Of a DNA stretch of 64,000 nucleotides, positions 45,277 through 56,763 are shown in pieces. This DNA comes from Ditylenchus dipsaci (lineage: Eukaryota > Nematoda > Chromadorea > Rhabditida > Anguinidae), in the NCBI GenBank assembly GCA_004194705.1, contig SADC01001217.1, forward strand, positions 676,517 through 740,516. The letters run 5' to 3'. The first letter of the stretch is position 1. Each line of letters opens with the position of its first letter. Below the pieces are notes generated by a model. That model saw only the letters and a list, made by a program, of their open reading frames with translations, was not told where the DNA came from and did not search any database. The translations under genes and the position numbers were made by a program.

Positions 45277-46680
45277 TCTGTCGTTTTTGCACACGGAGTG
45301 AACTCTTTTGAGCTTGGCTGATTTGAAGTTAGGCACACACATTAGGTAGTCCCTATTTTAAGTGTTTTATTTTATTGTTTTTTTAAACTCAATGAAAAAT
45401 ATGATGATATACAATTGTTTAAACGTTAATTCGTAGCAGAATGAGTTGTTTTTTCTGATGAGTACGAAAATTCCATATTCTGTATTAAGTTTTGGTGAAA
45501 AAAGTGTGTTTTTTTTTCAAAAATCTGCATTTTTAAGCACCAATTTTTGGCAAAAAAAACGCGCATGAAAATCGGAAAAAGCGTGCACCCCTCCTAAGTT
45601 CTGGTGCATCAAATAGGAAACTATTTTTTGCATCTTTCTGATAAAAAATTTCTGAAAAAATTGAGGGAAGTAAGATGAAAAGGGCTTTTGAAGTTGGCTA
45701 ATCGTCACTGACTCTTTTCAGTGTTTGACGTAAAATTTTTTAACTACATAAACCTGAAATTCTGACATCGGTTTTGACAGTCTGGTCCCAAATAATCGTA
45801 AGGATTCCGATTGCCGATCGTTTTTCAGAATTATAAAAAAAAATTTTCTAAAAAGGAAAAACTCAGTTTTAAAAACAGGAAAATTCAAAAATTTCTGTTT
45901 TTAAACTGAGTTTTTTCCTTTTTAGAAGAATTTTTTTATAATTTCTGAAAAACGATCGGACAAAATCGGAATCCTTACGATATTTGGGAACCAGACGTCA
46001 AACAGAATGGAAATAGCCTTCAAAATCGAGGTAAAAAAGTGTCGGACCCCCACCCGAAACTTTTGGGGGTGCCATAGTAGAGAGGTTTGACTGTATTTCA
46101 AATATTTATTGTCCTAGAGGAATTTGAAATATGACGTTCAAAGCGCACTTCTAAAAGTGGTTTTAGCAGCGAATCAGATACGCTGATCAGGAATCCGATG
46201 TCAGAATTTCAGGTTTATGTAGTAAAAAAATTTTACGTCAACACTGAAAAGAGTCAGTGACGATTAGCAACTTCAAAAGCCCTTTTCATCTTACTTCCCT
46301 CAATTTTTTCAGAAATTTTTTATCAGAAAAGATGCAAAATTAGTCCTATTTGATGCACCAGAATTAAGAGGGTGCACGCCGTTTTCCGATTTTCATGGCG
46401 GTTTTTTTGCAAAAATTGGGCTTAAAAAATGCAGATTTTTTGAAAAAAAAACACACTTTTTCACCCAAACTTAATACAGAATATGGAATTTTCGTACTCA
46501 TCAGAAGAACAACTCATTCTGCTACGAATTAACGTTTAAACAATTGTATATCATCATATTTTCATTGAACGAAAAAACGCATACTTAAAAATAAGACTAC
46601 CTAATGTATGTCTAACTTCAAATCAGCCTAGCTCAAAAAGTTCACTCCATGGGCAAAAACGACATACACCACGGGACTCT
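45277..46680. repeat. Long inverted repeat (arms about 500 bp) with a palindromic insertion
   Basis: The left arm (45,277-45,778) and right arm (46,187-46,680) are complementary, for example GAACTCTTTTGAGCTTGGCT / AGCCTAGCTCAAAAAGTTCA. The centre holds a copy of the 2,854/50,081 palindrome family (about 45,770-46,096) that ends AGAGGTTTGACTGTA. The region just to the left (44,866-45,240) is an arm of the 39,967 family. Confidence 0.8.
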
Positions 46681-48311
46681 ACGCATGAAGAGCTACAAAC
46701 TGCTCTGCCAGATTTTTCAAATAGGCGCTCCACTAAGTGACCTTCCTTCATCAGCTGTATGTTAATGAAGAGGTGTATGTTAATGGGATATTCGTCTGTA
46801 ATATACATTTAAATCAAAAGCACATTTGTTTTGTTCACTTTTAAAGTAATTTTTTAATTTTCCTTTCTATTAATTTGGTTCCGTCACTTAATACTAGTTT
46901 CTACAGATTTTACCATTATATTGTTTCAAAATTGTAGTTTAAAGAATATTGCGATTCGATCTTTTCCTATGATATTTAGAAAGTGGTTTTCAGGATATAA
47001 AGCCTGAGTCTTAAACTAGGCTTTTTGTTAACCCTTTAAAGTCTAAAGTTTAGCTTACATTATGTTTGTTGATAAAGATAGAGGGTGGCGCAAATTTTTA
47101 TTGTGCCTCTTGTTCTAGAAAAAAGTTTTGAATAAAAGTATCACCAAGATATGTATTATTGTGCATAAAATATACTTTTAAGTATGGAAAATTTTTATTC
47201 TATTGACCCACACATTTGGTTTATACTATTATGCCCAGTCCATTCTAATTTATTCAATGTCATATTTCGAATTTGTCGTTAAATTCTTTTTATTCCTTCA
47301 ATAACGACAGTGATGCTTTCACTCTGCTTCTCAAGAATTTACTTAGTCATTTGATTCGGCTAGACAGAGCTTACAAAAAAGCCAAACTTCCACACCATCA
47401 AACCATTTTCGACAAACTAAAACGAGACTTAAATGTCAATCACACACAGAACGTTTTTTCAAAAAGACGATTTATAAAAGTTCTCGGAGAAGGTGGATTC
47501 GGAAAAGGTTTCCTTAGTCCAAAACAAACAAAATGGCGAAAAATATTCATTAAGAGAAAGCCACATTAAAAAAGACTTTCTCAACATGGTAGCTATAATG
47601 AAAGATATTGATTCTAAATTCCCATACATTATCCACCTAAAACATTATTTTGACATTATTTTAAAATTTGACATCGTCCGAACAAAAGTGTAAATACTTT
47701 GAGCTACTAGAATATGTCCCAAATGGAGATTTGGACAAATGCTAAATAATTTAGCCAAGTTAAATGAACATGAAACTTGTTTTTACTTTAAGCAAATGGT
47801 TTTTAATGGTGCACTATTTGCACGAGCATGAATTACAAATCGCTCATTTGGATTTAAAGCAGAAAATATGTTGGTTGATGCAAATGGATATTTAAAAGTA
47901 ATCTTGAACTATGTTTAATTACAATCTAAAAAGAATCAAGGCCGTTGGTGGTATCTGCTAAAGGGGTAATAATGATATTTAAGGGGGTAATGGCTTTGCT
48001 AAAGGGCTAGTAATAAAAACCTCTAACCTGCCACTTTTTTTATAGAAAAATGACTAAGAGGGCGAATTTCACATAATTATATTTTTTCTTACATCAATAA
48101 AGTCCTTCCATCCTTTATGAAATAATTACACACTTTTATGAAACGGATTATTATTAGCAAAGAAAACTATTACAAAGAAAAAATCTTTTTTGCTAAAATA
48201 TATAATTATTATTCATTAAACTTATTTATTTCAGTTAGCTGATTTTGGTTTATCTAGACCATGATCATGCAGTGGCGGTAAAATGTGGAACTCTTCGATA
48301 CATGGCGCCTG

Positions 48312-49882
48312 GGTTATGGGTAAAAACAGCGCCGAAAAACAGCGCCGCAAAAACAGCGCCAGAAAAACAAGCGCCGCAAAAACAGCGCCAAAAAACAGCG
48401 CCGCCAAACAGCGCCAAAAAAACAGCGCTGCCAAAACAGCGCCAGATATACAATATGAGATAATGTGAGATTTAATTGTTGAAATCTAGCCAGAGTCGTC
48501 CACTTATTTTTTGTCATCGAAATCACAAAGGTTTGTGAGTATGGTTATCCAAAACTGGAAATTTATGAGTCGGTTATCCGACTCGCTGGTCGGACTCACA
48601 TTTTTCGGTTCGGGTACTATTCTATGGCTAGGACTTGAAATTTTCAATTCAAATAACTGAAATCTCGCATGTTTCGAATCCAATTACCTAAAGCCTTGTT
48701 TGCAAGTTTAATTTCTGCACGAATAGGCTGTTTGGCCACCTGGATACGTAGTCCAAGTGGATATCCACCTAAATGGCCTGAAAAAAAGTTTATTCCAAAT
48801 CAAAAACAAACCATGCTATCGTATGTAAAATCGCGTGTGAATTAGGTTTGATAAAACCAAACCCGCGATTTCACCTAGCCGACCCCCAAAATCAGGGGTG
48901 GAACCCCTGGTCCAGGTGGATATCCATTTACGGGCGTTAAGCGAATTGATCAACTTCGAATTGGTCCATACCGAATAGTATCTAAACCACCTGGATAGTA
49001 TTCTTTGCAGTCATAGGGTTCGAACCATCAACTTCAGTTTTGAAAAAAATTTTGCGGGAATTCAAAATTTTCAGTCTGAACCAGCCAAACCAAGTGGTCG
49101 TCCACTTGGAGCAATTTTTTTTTACTTTTTCGGGTTTTAAACCTATTATATGGACTAATTTGGACATGCTGAAGATGGCTTGATGATACTAAAATGCCGT
49201 TTTGTATGTTATTTTTTGTGTTGGAAGACTTTACCGGAACTTGATTTTACTAAACTCAAGAAATACCCTACAAAAGGGGATTTACCACTATCAAAACCAT
49301 CTTTAGCATGCCTGAATTAGTCCAGAAAATAGGTTTGGGACCCGAATAGTAAAAAAAAATTTGATCTTTTTTTTACCACTTTTTTTTTTCGAACCACTTG
49401 GTTTTGTTGTACCCAGGTGGGGAACTCAGGTAGTGTAGTTTGTAATTTGATAATATTTCTATGATTCAACTTCAGTCATACATATGCACCAAAACCAAGT
49501 GGTCGTCCGGAATAGTACCTTGATAATACTTTAAAAAATTATACCTCCACCTTGGGTATGAAAATTAATACCTTTTTAATACTCAAAATCATCAATTGGG
49601 TATTATCTCAATATATCATTATACCTTCTGCAGTAACCTTGATCACCACCATAGCACCACTAGGTACTATCAACAAGGTGCTGAGCTTGTCCCGGCCAAT
49701 TGAACCTTTCACATTTAACCTAATCCTTGATTGGTAAATTTTCCCTGGCGCTGTTTTGGCGGCGCTGTTTTTTCCGGCGCTGTTTTTTCTGGCGCTGTTT
49801 TTGCGGCGCTGTTTTTTGGCGCTGTTTTTCCGGCGCTGTTTTTGCGGCGCTGTTTTTTCTGGCGCTGTTTTTACCCATAACC
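48312..49882. mobile_element. DNA transposon with 8-bp duplication inserted in the kinase APE motif
   Basis: The perfect 22-bp termini begin GGTTATGGGTAAAAACAGCG and end with CC; the right end is the exact complement. The duplication GGCGCCTG lies at 48,304-48,311 and 49,883-49,890. Next to each end is an array of AACAGCGCCGCAA-like units, about 130 bp, in inverted orientation. The middle (48,470-49,740) has no gene and includes a dispersed sequence (AAGTGGTCGTCCACTTGG, GATGGCTTGAT) also present at 60,765-60,900 and 61,950-62,060. The 8-bp duplication fits hAT, P or Merlin types; the termini do not decide. Confidence 0.9.
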
Positions 49883-50080
49883 GGCGCCTGAAGTAGTTTT
49901 TAGCTCTCTTTTTTGTGAAACAAATCTTTTTTGTGCCTATTTTGCTGTTTTGTATTAAGCTGAACAAACTAAAAAAAATATTTCAGAAAGTTTACACCAA
50001 AGAGGCAGATCTTTTTTACCTGGGTATCATTCTTTATGAAATGATATTTGCAAAAGGTGTTTAGAACTGCAGTCAGAATA

Positions 50081-50503
50081 CAGTCAAACCTCGATTTAGT
50101 GGGACCCCCCAAAAGTTCGTTCCCGCTAGGGTCCGACACTTTTTTTAACCCAATTTCAAAATATTTTATCGATTCTGTTATGACAGTCTGGTCGCAAATA
50201 TCGTGAGGATTCCGATTTTGCCGATCGTTTTTTGAAAAGTAAACGAATTTTGGGTTTAAAAAAAGTGAAACCTCGATATAGTGGCACCTGTTTTCAAAAA
50301 AGGGTGCCACTATATCGAGTTTCACTTTTTTACCCAAAATTCGTTTACTTTTCAAAAAACGATCGGCAAAATCGGAATCCTCACGATATTGCGACCAGAC
50401 TGTCATACAGAATCGATAAAATATTTTGCAAATTGGGTTAAAAAAGTGTCGGACCCTAGCGGGAACGAACTTTTGGGGGTGCCACTAAATCGAGGTTTGA
50501 CTG
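50081..50503. mobile_element. Palindromic pogo-type element inside the kinase pseudogene
   Basis: TA-flanked, with ends CAGTCAAACCTCGATTTAGT and complement, and almost perfectly self-complementary. The inner part contains a second, related start (GTGAAACCTCGATATAGTGG) and its complement. The ORFs here are shadows. Confidence 0.9.
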
Positions 50504-50989
50504 TAGTAAGAATTTCGGAAGCTATATTTGAGTCTGTAAGTTTTATCAATTGATTTAATAGAATCTCATTTTTAAATTATAGATAAATGAAACGAAATTA
50601 AGTGAATGATCACAAAGGACGACCCAGAAATTCCTCAGCAGCAGAATTATTAGATTTATTAGCAAAACTCCTAGATGAAAATCCTAAGCAGCGAATTGGC
50701 AGCAGTATTAATAGGGGAATAAAAGATCTGTAAGACCATCCTTGTTCTTAAAAGCCTGCAAAAATAATATAAAATGACAAATAAATAGACTAAACTTTTG
50801 GATTGGAGTGACATCGAGCAAAGAATGGATAGCTAAGCTAAAAATAGGAAAAAATCTGAAACAAATCTAGCTTTTAGGCAAATCTAAAGCCACCCTAAAA
50901 CATCGCAAACCGCTTTTAAACCGCTCCAAACCATTGAAATTAGGCGGAATCACCCCGAACCACCCTGGCATCTTGTGTAGGAGTTATCT

Positions 50990-51460
50990 GATAGTGCTGT
51001 AAGAGTGGTGTAGGGTGGTGTAGGGCTGTATAGTGGTTGTCTAGGGGTGGTGTGGTATGCTACGGAGATGGTGTAAGATAGCCTAAGAATTATGATTCAC
51101 ACGTCAAATTTACATTGAAAATTCACTCGTCAATCTGATTCACAAGTCACTTCACACTTAAATCTTATCCACGTGTGAATTCACACTTCAATCTGATTCA
51201 CATGTAGAGCGTAGATTCACGCCTCAATCTTTATTCACATGTCAATTCACGCCTCTTTGAATTCTCATGTGAATCAGATGGATTCCTGAATTCTCGCCTG
51301 AATCAACTCACAAGGCAATCAGATGGACGCCTAACTTTACGTATAAATCAGGAGGATGCCTGAATTCACACCTGAATCAGTCGTCCACTAACACCTCTAT
51401 CTAATTCACGCCTGAACTCAGACGGGATCAGATGGACGCCTGAATTCAGACGTTCAGACA
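50990..51460. repeat. Degenerate short repeats
   Basis: Two blocks: GTGGTGTAGGG-like units at 50,995-51,060, then variations of GAATTCACACGTGAATCAGATGG-type units in both orientations at 51,090-51,450 (TGATTCACACGTCAAT, TGAATCAGATGGACGCC). No gene was seen. Confidence 0.6.
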
Positions 51461-51762
51461 ACTTTCAACTTTAACCTTTAAATTTGACTCTATAATGTTG
51501 CATTCGTTTTTAAAAGTAACTCTAACTTTAACACTAACTTTTACTTTAACTATTTCGTATGCACCAATAAAAATGATGCATTTAGAATTAAACAATCACT
51601 CTAACTTTAACTATAAGTGCATTCCGGCACTAATTTCTAAAAACAAATAATTATTAAAGAAAACATTGGCCGGATTATCGTATAATACCTTTGCCCAAAA
51701 ACGTCAAAAATGATATTTTTTCGCCATTCCAACCACTGACACGTTTTTAAAAATTGTTTTTA

Positions 51763-52121
51763 AAGGGGCATGCTCGCCGCCTATAGGAATATTTTGAAAG
51801 GCGGATACCATGTCAATTCAAACAAGAATTAAATGTCCCATTTTTGTAAATGTCAAGGAAAAATGTTACTTCCCATCGGAATCGAACCGAACCACCGACT
51901 TTAACACGACAGCATATGAAGTGCACTCCAATTTTTACGACTTCAACATTACACCGCCGCTTTCCCGCTGAACCACCGATGCTATTTGTTGGTGACAGTG
52001 TTATTTATTACTTATCACAAAAGGGTACTCAACAAAGTTGCATGTCAAAATAATTCTTTTTTGAATTGACCTGGTACTCGCCTTTCAAATTACTCCCATC
52101 GACGGCGAGCATGCCCCTTTA
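51763..52121. mobile_element. Foldback element carrying a tRNA-like sequence
   Basis: Terminal repeats AAAGGGGCATGCTCGCCGCC and GGCGAGCATGCCCCTTTAA are followed inward by TTTTGAAAGGCGGATACC and GGTACTCGCCTTTCAAA. On the minus strand the interior holds A-box GGTTCAGCGGGAAAGCGG and a perfect B-box GGTTCGATTCC, with CATCGG / CCGATG pairing as an acceptor-like stem and an intron-like insert between the boxes. It is the same family as 29,538-29,827. Confidence 0.75.
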
Positions 52122-52365
52122 AGACTGGGAAGTCACTTTTCACCGACAAAAATTTGTGATCAAAAATGGCTAAAATGATGGTACGCACCCTTCTAACAGG
52201 TGAGGTCACATTTCATACCGCGATATTTCATTCATTTTCTCTGACTTTTTAAAGACATTTCGAAAAAAAATTCGGCACTTATATGTATATATCCTCCCCT
52301 ATCCTCGCCTACCCTTGCCTATCAAGACAAATAATTTGAATTTTAACAAATTTTAAAATTTGGAC

Positions 52366-52655
52366 AAACTTCAAATGCCTTTATCTCAAAATCCTGTCGG
52401 CCAAATGGCTCGCTCTCAATTTTGGTACAAATTTCAGCGTTTAGCTATCGTTAAATAAAAGAGCGTCGAAAATATGGATTTTGAAGCAAAATTTTTGCTT
52501 GTGACCAAAATTGGTATGGATATTTCCCCTAAAATCCACATATTTCAAATTAAAATAAAAAAATCTCAAATTCTGTCGGCCAATCGGCTCGCTCTCAATT
52601 TTGGTATAAATTTCAGCGTTTTAGCTATCGTTAAAAAAAAAGCGTCGAAAAAATA
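52366..52655. repeat. Two diverged direct repeats of about 100 bp
   Basis: GTCGGCC(A)AATGGCTCGCTC...GTTTAGCTATCGTTAAAT at 52,395-52,460 recurs as GTCGGCCAATCGGCTCGCTC with TTTTAGCTATCGTTAAA at 52,577-52,640. Its origin is unknown. No gene lies between the copies. Confidence 0.6.
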
Positions 52656-53314
52656 TACTATATAGAGATTATATCAAAATTTATATGAATTCCCGAATCT
52701 TTGCTTAATGTAAAGTCGCGACACTAAATTATTTAATTATCACTGAGATCTCAGTGAGATTCTCACTCTCAGTGAGATAAATTCCGGAATTCTCACTCTC
52801 ACTCACAGGCTGAGGAGATTTTAATTTTCACACACAGAACAAAAAAGTGTCCTCAGCAAAACACTGGTTTCAGCTGTCAAAATGGCGAAAAAAAACATCA
52901 TTTAGACGTTTTTAGGCGAGGCATTATAACATTTTCGGAAGTAAGATATCTAAAAATGCGAGAAAAGACATTTTACAGTGCACTTTTGTACCTGCTGACT
53001 TGACACCGACAAAGAATAACAAAATTTGTTTACACTGATCAAGCATTGACCTTTTTCGTTATGCTTCTAGAAAATGGCTATTCTTTAAAAAAGTTCTGCT
53101 TTTGTATATTGAAAATACACTTTTGTTAACAAAATTATTATCATAAAAGATGTTGTACTTTGTAACTTGTATTAAAAGCTGGTGCAAAATTTCAAATTTT
53201 TATCCTTACTATTTTATTTTTCAAACTAGTCTTCTTAGAAAACATGTTGTCTCAAAGTAAGTTTTTTAAACTTTTTTTAAACTTCTACGCTACAGTCAAT
53301 GTTTTAGCCAGATC

Positions 53315-53578
53315 ATGCTGTTTTTTGCTGTCATTATGCTCCTGAGTCATTCTATGTGCAATGCACAAAACTGCTATAATTGCGATGAGACTAACCCTCG
53401 CTTTCGAGCACTACCTGCTGCCAAACCAACTCCTGCATCTGCAACTCCAGCTGCTCTCAGACCTACCCCTGGAGTTGCTACTCCAGCTGCTTTTAGACCA
53501 ACTCCTCAATTTGGCATTCCAGCTCCAAATGATTTTTATATGCCTAAAAATATTTATGCCATGAGCTTCTCTAAATGA
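53315..53578 (+). CDS. Small secreted protein with Pro/Thr/Ala repeats
   Basis: The 87-residue ORF starts with a signal peptide (MLFFAVIMLLSHSMCNA). A short CYNCDE cysteine motif follows, then repeats of the type ATPAALRPTPGV and ATPAAFRPTPQF, and a tail ending MPKNIYAMSFSK. TTTTAG sits 7 nt before the ATG; in nematodes this spacing is typical of a trans-splice acceptor, so the ATG at 53,315 is a good start. The repeats suggest a cuticle, salivary or mucin-like secreted product, but no family was recognised. No AATAAA is seen before the TTAA-flanked repeat that begins at 53,600. Confidence 0.5.
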   Translation: MLFFAVIMLLSHSMCNAQNCYNCDETNPRFRALPAAKPTPASATPAALRPTPGVATPAAFRPTPQFGIPAPNDFYMPKNIYAMSFSK

Positions 53579-53599
53579 TAATATAAGCTATGCTGTTAA

Positions 53600-54160
53600 C
53601 ACTCCGACGGTCGTACGATAGAACTACAGACGCAGAATTTCACGCTAGACACGATGGTTAAAAAAATCGCAATGAAGACGTCTTTAAACGGATAAAAACA
53701 ACTGCGAAAGTTGTATCAGGAGCTTCATCCACTTTCTCCACCTTTGATAAAATCCTCAATTCTGACACTGGATTCGTGTTCAGTGTGGTCGATTAACTTT
53801 AAAATTTCTTTAAAATATTATAGTCACCGTCAAATTTCGAATTCGCTCAAGACAATAAACATTCAAATAACAAATTCGAATTTTTTTAAATTAAATGTTT
53901 ATTGTTATGAATGGAATTTGAAATATGGCAGTGACCTTCATAGTTTAAATAGCACTTTTATAAGTAAATGGACTACGTTGAACACGAATCCAGTGTCAGC
54001 ATCAAGGATTTGCTAATAGGTGAAGAAGGCTAAAAAACTTGAGATACAGCGTCGGAAGCTTTTTTACCCGTTCGTAGCTGTCTTCTTTGCAAATGTTTCT
54101 CGGCCACCGTGTTTAGCGTCAAATTAGGCGTCTGTAGTTCCATTCTATACACTTATGTAA
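53600..54160. mobile_element. Diverged TTAA-type element
   Basis: TTAA at 53,596-53,599 precedes CACTCCGACGGTCGTACGAT, with AGAATTTCACGCTAGACACG slightly further in, as in the 39,967 element (AGAATTTCACGCTGAGCACG). The complement (CCGTGTTTAGCGTCAAATTA) appears at 54,108, but the extreme right end is decayed. Confidence 0.55.
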
Positions 54161-54567
54161 TGTTTATCACTAATTGAAAACTACTTTAATAAAAAGTCAT
54201 GGTTCACAAACCTGTAAAAATGATATAGCATCACACACTATAAACAGAAATTTTAAGATACACATACTCCCAGTCAAATAATTTTTTGTGAATTTTCTAT
54301 ACTTCTTCGCAGCAATAAAGGAGCATTGAATTTTAACGCTTCTGATTAATGAGAAAAAAGCTTCTCTGTTTCTCTTTCACAGCAAAAAACGATATAAGAT
54401 ATAACTCGTGCTTGGCTGCCTAATTAAAGATAGTGTCTCATTTGTCACTGAGTTTCGCAATTTAAATGCTGAAAAATTGTTTTGTGCATGAATGGTCAAA
54501 TGATAAGTGAGACATTTTGTAGCATTTTGAAAGTCCTAAAAATCAATTACAGAAATTTGATGGTTGC

Positions 54568-55004
54568 AGTATAGAATTCCCCCACGCAGAGTGGTCGGAT
54601 GGAAGAGATAACTTCATGCTCATGTTTCTCAACCACGATTTCATGAGAAAAGCGGCTGTTTTATTGATCCTGAGAAAAAAACTTTTTTCGAATCACTATT
54701 CAAAGTATTCAGAGTATTCAAAACTATATTCAACATCTTTTGTTAGCGGGCCTGTGTGATTAGTGGCCCCCTTTCATTCCGTTCCCCTCCCAATACAGCC
54801 CTTAATCCCTTAGAACTCAAAAAACGCCAATTTAAATTTTTGAAATTTTGGCTAAAAAACCATGATACCCCCTGTGGTTCGAATTTTTTTTTTCTCGGAA
54901 TAAAAAAACAGCCGGCTTTCTCATGAAATCGGGTCGAGAAACACGAACATGAAGTTATCTCCTCTATCCGATCACTCTGCGTGGGGGGGGGGGATTCTAT
55001 ACTA
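54568..55004. repeat. Inverted-repeat element
   Basis: AGTATAGAATTCCCCCACGC at the left pairs with GGATTCTATACT at the right; inner CATGAGAAAAGCGGCTGTTT pairs with AAACAGCCGGCTTTCTCATG. The interior holds a fragment of the 24,434 family (CAAAACTATATTCAACATC, CCCCTCCCAATACAGCCC). A single right end occurs at 39,700-39,770. Confidence 0.7.
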
Positions 55005-55634
55005 AAGCTAATTCAATTAAGTATAAATAAATAATTATTGTTTTGAGCGCGTGCTTATTGGAAAGCCAGGCTTTTTTTTGTGTTTGGCTTTTTATTTAAT
55101 CCTCATGTTAACCTCTGCAACGGTGAGGGCTAAACTGTGAGACTGGCTTTTTCGGTGCGAAATATTATGGAAAATCCGGCGCTAGTATAGAATACCCCCC
55201 CCCCCCAAATCGGATATTCTATACTAGGGTCGAAAATCCTAATCTACAAACCGTTTTTCGATAAAACGTATGGCTTAAGATTTTCATATATTTTTGCATG
55301 CCGTAAAAGTTAGAAACAGAAGTGCTACTCTTGTATTTTCATACATGCATGACTTCTATAGGTTGTGTCATGAATACGTTCGTTTTTTTCAAAAGAAAAT
55401 TTGTGGCATTATGTTTTACTATAAAATTCTTGCCCACTTTTCTAAAGCTGACCTCTTATTTTGTAGCCAAGATTCTCAGCTACAAAATGTGAGGTCAACT
55501 TTTAATAATTTGTCGAAAAAATTATAGAAAAAACACAGCGCCACAAAGTTTCTCTTGAATAAAACGAACGTATTTATAAAGCTTTTTGACAAATCGTTTA
55601 AGGGTTTATGATAATTGAGTGTAAAATTTTATTA

Positions 55635-55795
55635 CAGTCAAATTTCTTTATAAGCTACACTCCATATAAGCTACACCTGAGTCCGGTCCCAAATGGGGTA
55701 TGTTCCGTATAATATACCCCCTATATAAGCTACACCTCTCTATAAGCTACATCTAGGGTCGGTCCCGAGGTGTAGCTTGTAGAGAAGTTTGACTG
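55635..55795. mobile_element. Pogo-type miniature element with repeated terminal motif
   Basis: TA-flanked, with ends CAGTCAAATTTCTTTATAAG and CTTGTAGAGAAGTTTGACTG. TATAAGCTACACCT occurs about five times in 161 bp, and GGTCC dyads lie inside. Confidence 0.88.
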
Positions 55796-55901
55796 TATGT
55801 CATTAGGAATAATTAGGGTGAGGGTGGGGTTGCAGGTGGTTGGAACAGATATTCACGGCTTCCATATGAAAATCCGACCTGCTTAAGTAAATTGATAATT
55901 T

Positions 55902-56610
55902 CTAAATATGTTCAAAATTTAGTGTAGACTGTGACTTCCATTTTGAAAATATTTGTCGATCTGGTGGAATATTTTGTACAAAGTTTAGAAACTTTGCCGG
56001 TCTCACAATACGTGCGTGAATTGGATAAAATACCAAAGTATCACACTGATATTAGCAGTGAAGTGTCACTGAAAATATCGTTGGACCTCTCACAGTAATG
56101 TCCAATTCTAATCGGCGACAAGGCAAAATAAGTGGGTCAGATAGCAAGGGATAGCACCTTTTAGTAATTTTTTGCTGTTCTGAGGTCTTTTTGGTGTCTA
56201 GCAAAACACGAAGTCTGATTTTCAGGAAAGTATCCTTCCAAAGATGTGAAATTGATGACAAGCAATTAATCCATGGCTTTTAGCTTGAACCCAAAACTAA
56301 CTTGTTTAATTCTTAAGTAAGTCATTTTAATATATGGAAACATTTCAGGGAAAGTGTAGTTGTGTCCTCGAAAGCCGTTCAAAAAATCGGAGCAGAAAGA
56401 AGTATTAGGAGGTAAAAATTGAATCTTTTTATTATACATTGCGACTGAGAATCCTCCTTGAAAAGGTTCAATTCTTAAAGAATCAAAACATATACAAGGA
56501 GTTTTAGAAAAATATTTTTTAATTAACTGGCTGAATACTTGAGAAGAGATTGAAAGCAACTTATTCATCGCGAGTGAAATAGTTGCAAATATTGGTAAGC
56601 TTAGCAACAT
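55902..56610 (-). CDS. Unrecognised three-exon gene (family copy A)
   Basis: Minus strand exons 56610-56302, 56234-56094 and 56045-55902 join in frame to 197 residues. They are separated by introns of 67 nt (GTTAGT...GGAAG, less certain) and 48 nt (GTGAGA...TATCAG). Segments: MLLSLPIFATISLAMNKLLS, then CICFDSLRIEPFQGGFSVAM; RCYPLLSDPLILPCRRLELD; then RPAKFLNFVQNIPPDRQIFS and a terminal LNFEHI. A paralogous ending is seen at 59,240-59,450 (FVNFMHNVPKHRQ, then ELELNFGPIFARQLKQ). The first exon faintly recalls the start of nematode DUF3557-type proteins, but I would not rely on it. An upstream in-frame stop supports the ATG unless a 5' exon exists. Confidence 0.5.
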
Positions 56611-56763
56611 CCCGTGTTCGCTCAGTTACTCCAACTTTGACGCCAATGTGCCTTCTCTTCATTGCCCAAAGTCCAAAAAGTAAGATAATTGTAAAAAAAG
56701 AGTTCGCTTGAATATAAAATAAAACTTACTCGATCTCTTAGTCATACATTGGTAAGATTATCA

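Larger units (their letters stand above)
47262..50840 (+). pseudogene. Ser/Thr protein kinase, decayed and transposon-split
   Basis: Kinase subdomains follow in order on the plus strand: FIKVLGEGGFGK (glycine loop), EYVPNGDLDK, HLDLK then AENMLVDANGYLK (catalytic loop), LADFGLSR (DFG), VKCGTLRYMAP (activation segment), KVYTKEADLFYLGIILYEMI, and RNSSAAELLDLLAKLLDENP then KQRIGSS (subdomain XI). The lysine of the usual A-x-K is read as Arg (YSLRES). There are frameshifts at the glycine loop (one extra A) and the catalytic loop (one A short), and stops elsewhere. A 1,571-bp element interrupts Met-Ala-Pro|Glu of the APE motif, and a 423-bp palindrome sits before the SEAIFESV segment. It is probably a pseudogene; AGC- or CAMK-like, family not resolved. 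Confidence 0.75.

Noticed and set aside
55294..55527. 77-residue ORF considered as a gene
   Set aside because: It contains an internal hairpin (GACCTCTTATTTTGTAGC / GCTACAAAATGTGAGGTC), no splice or polyadenylation context, and no recognisable motif.
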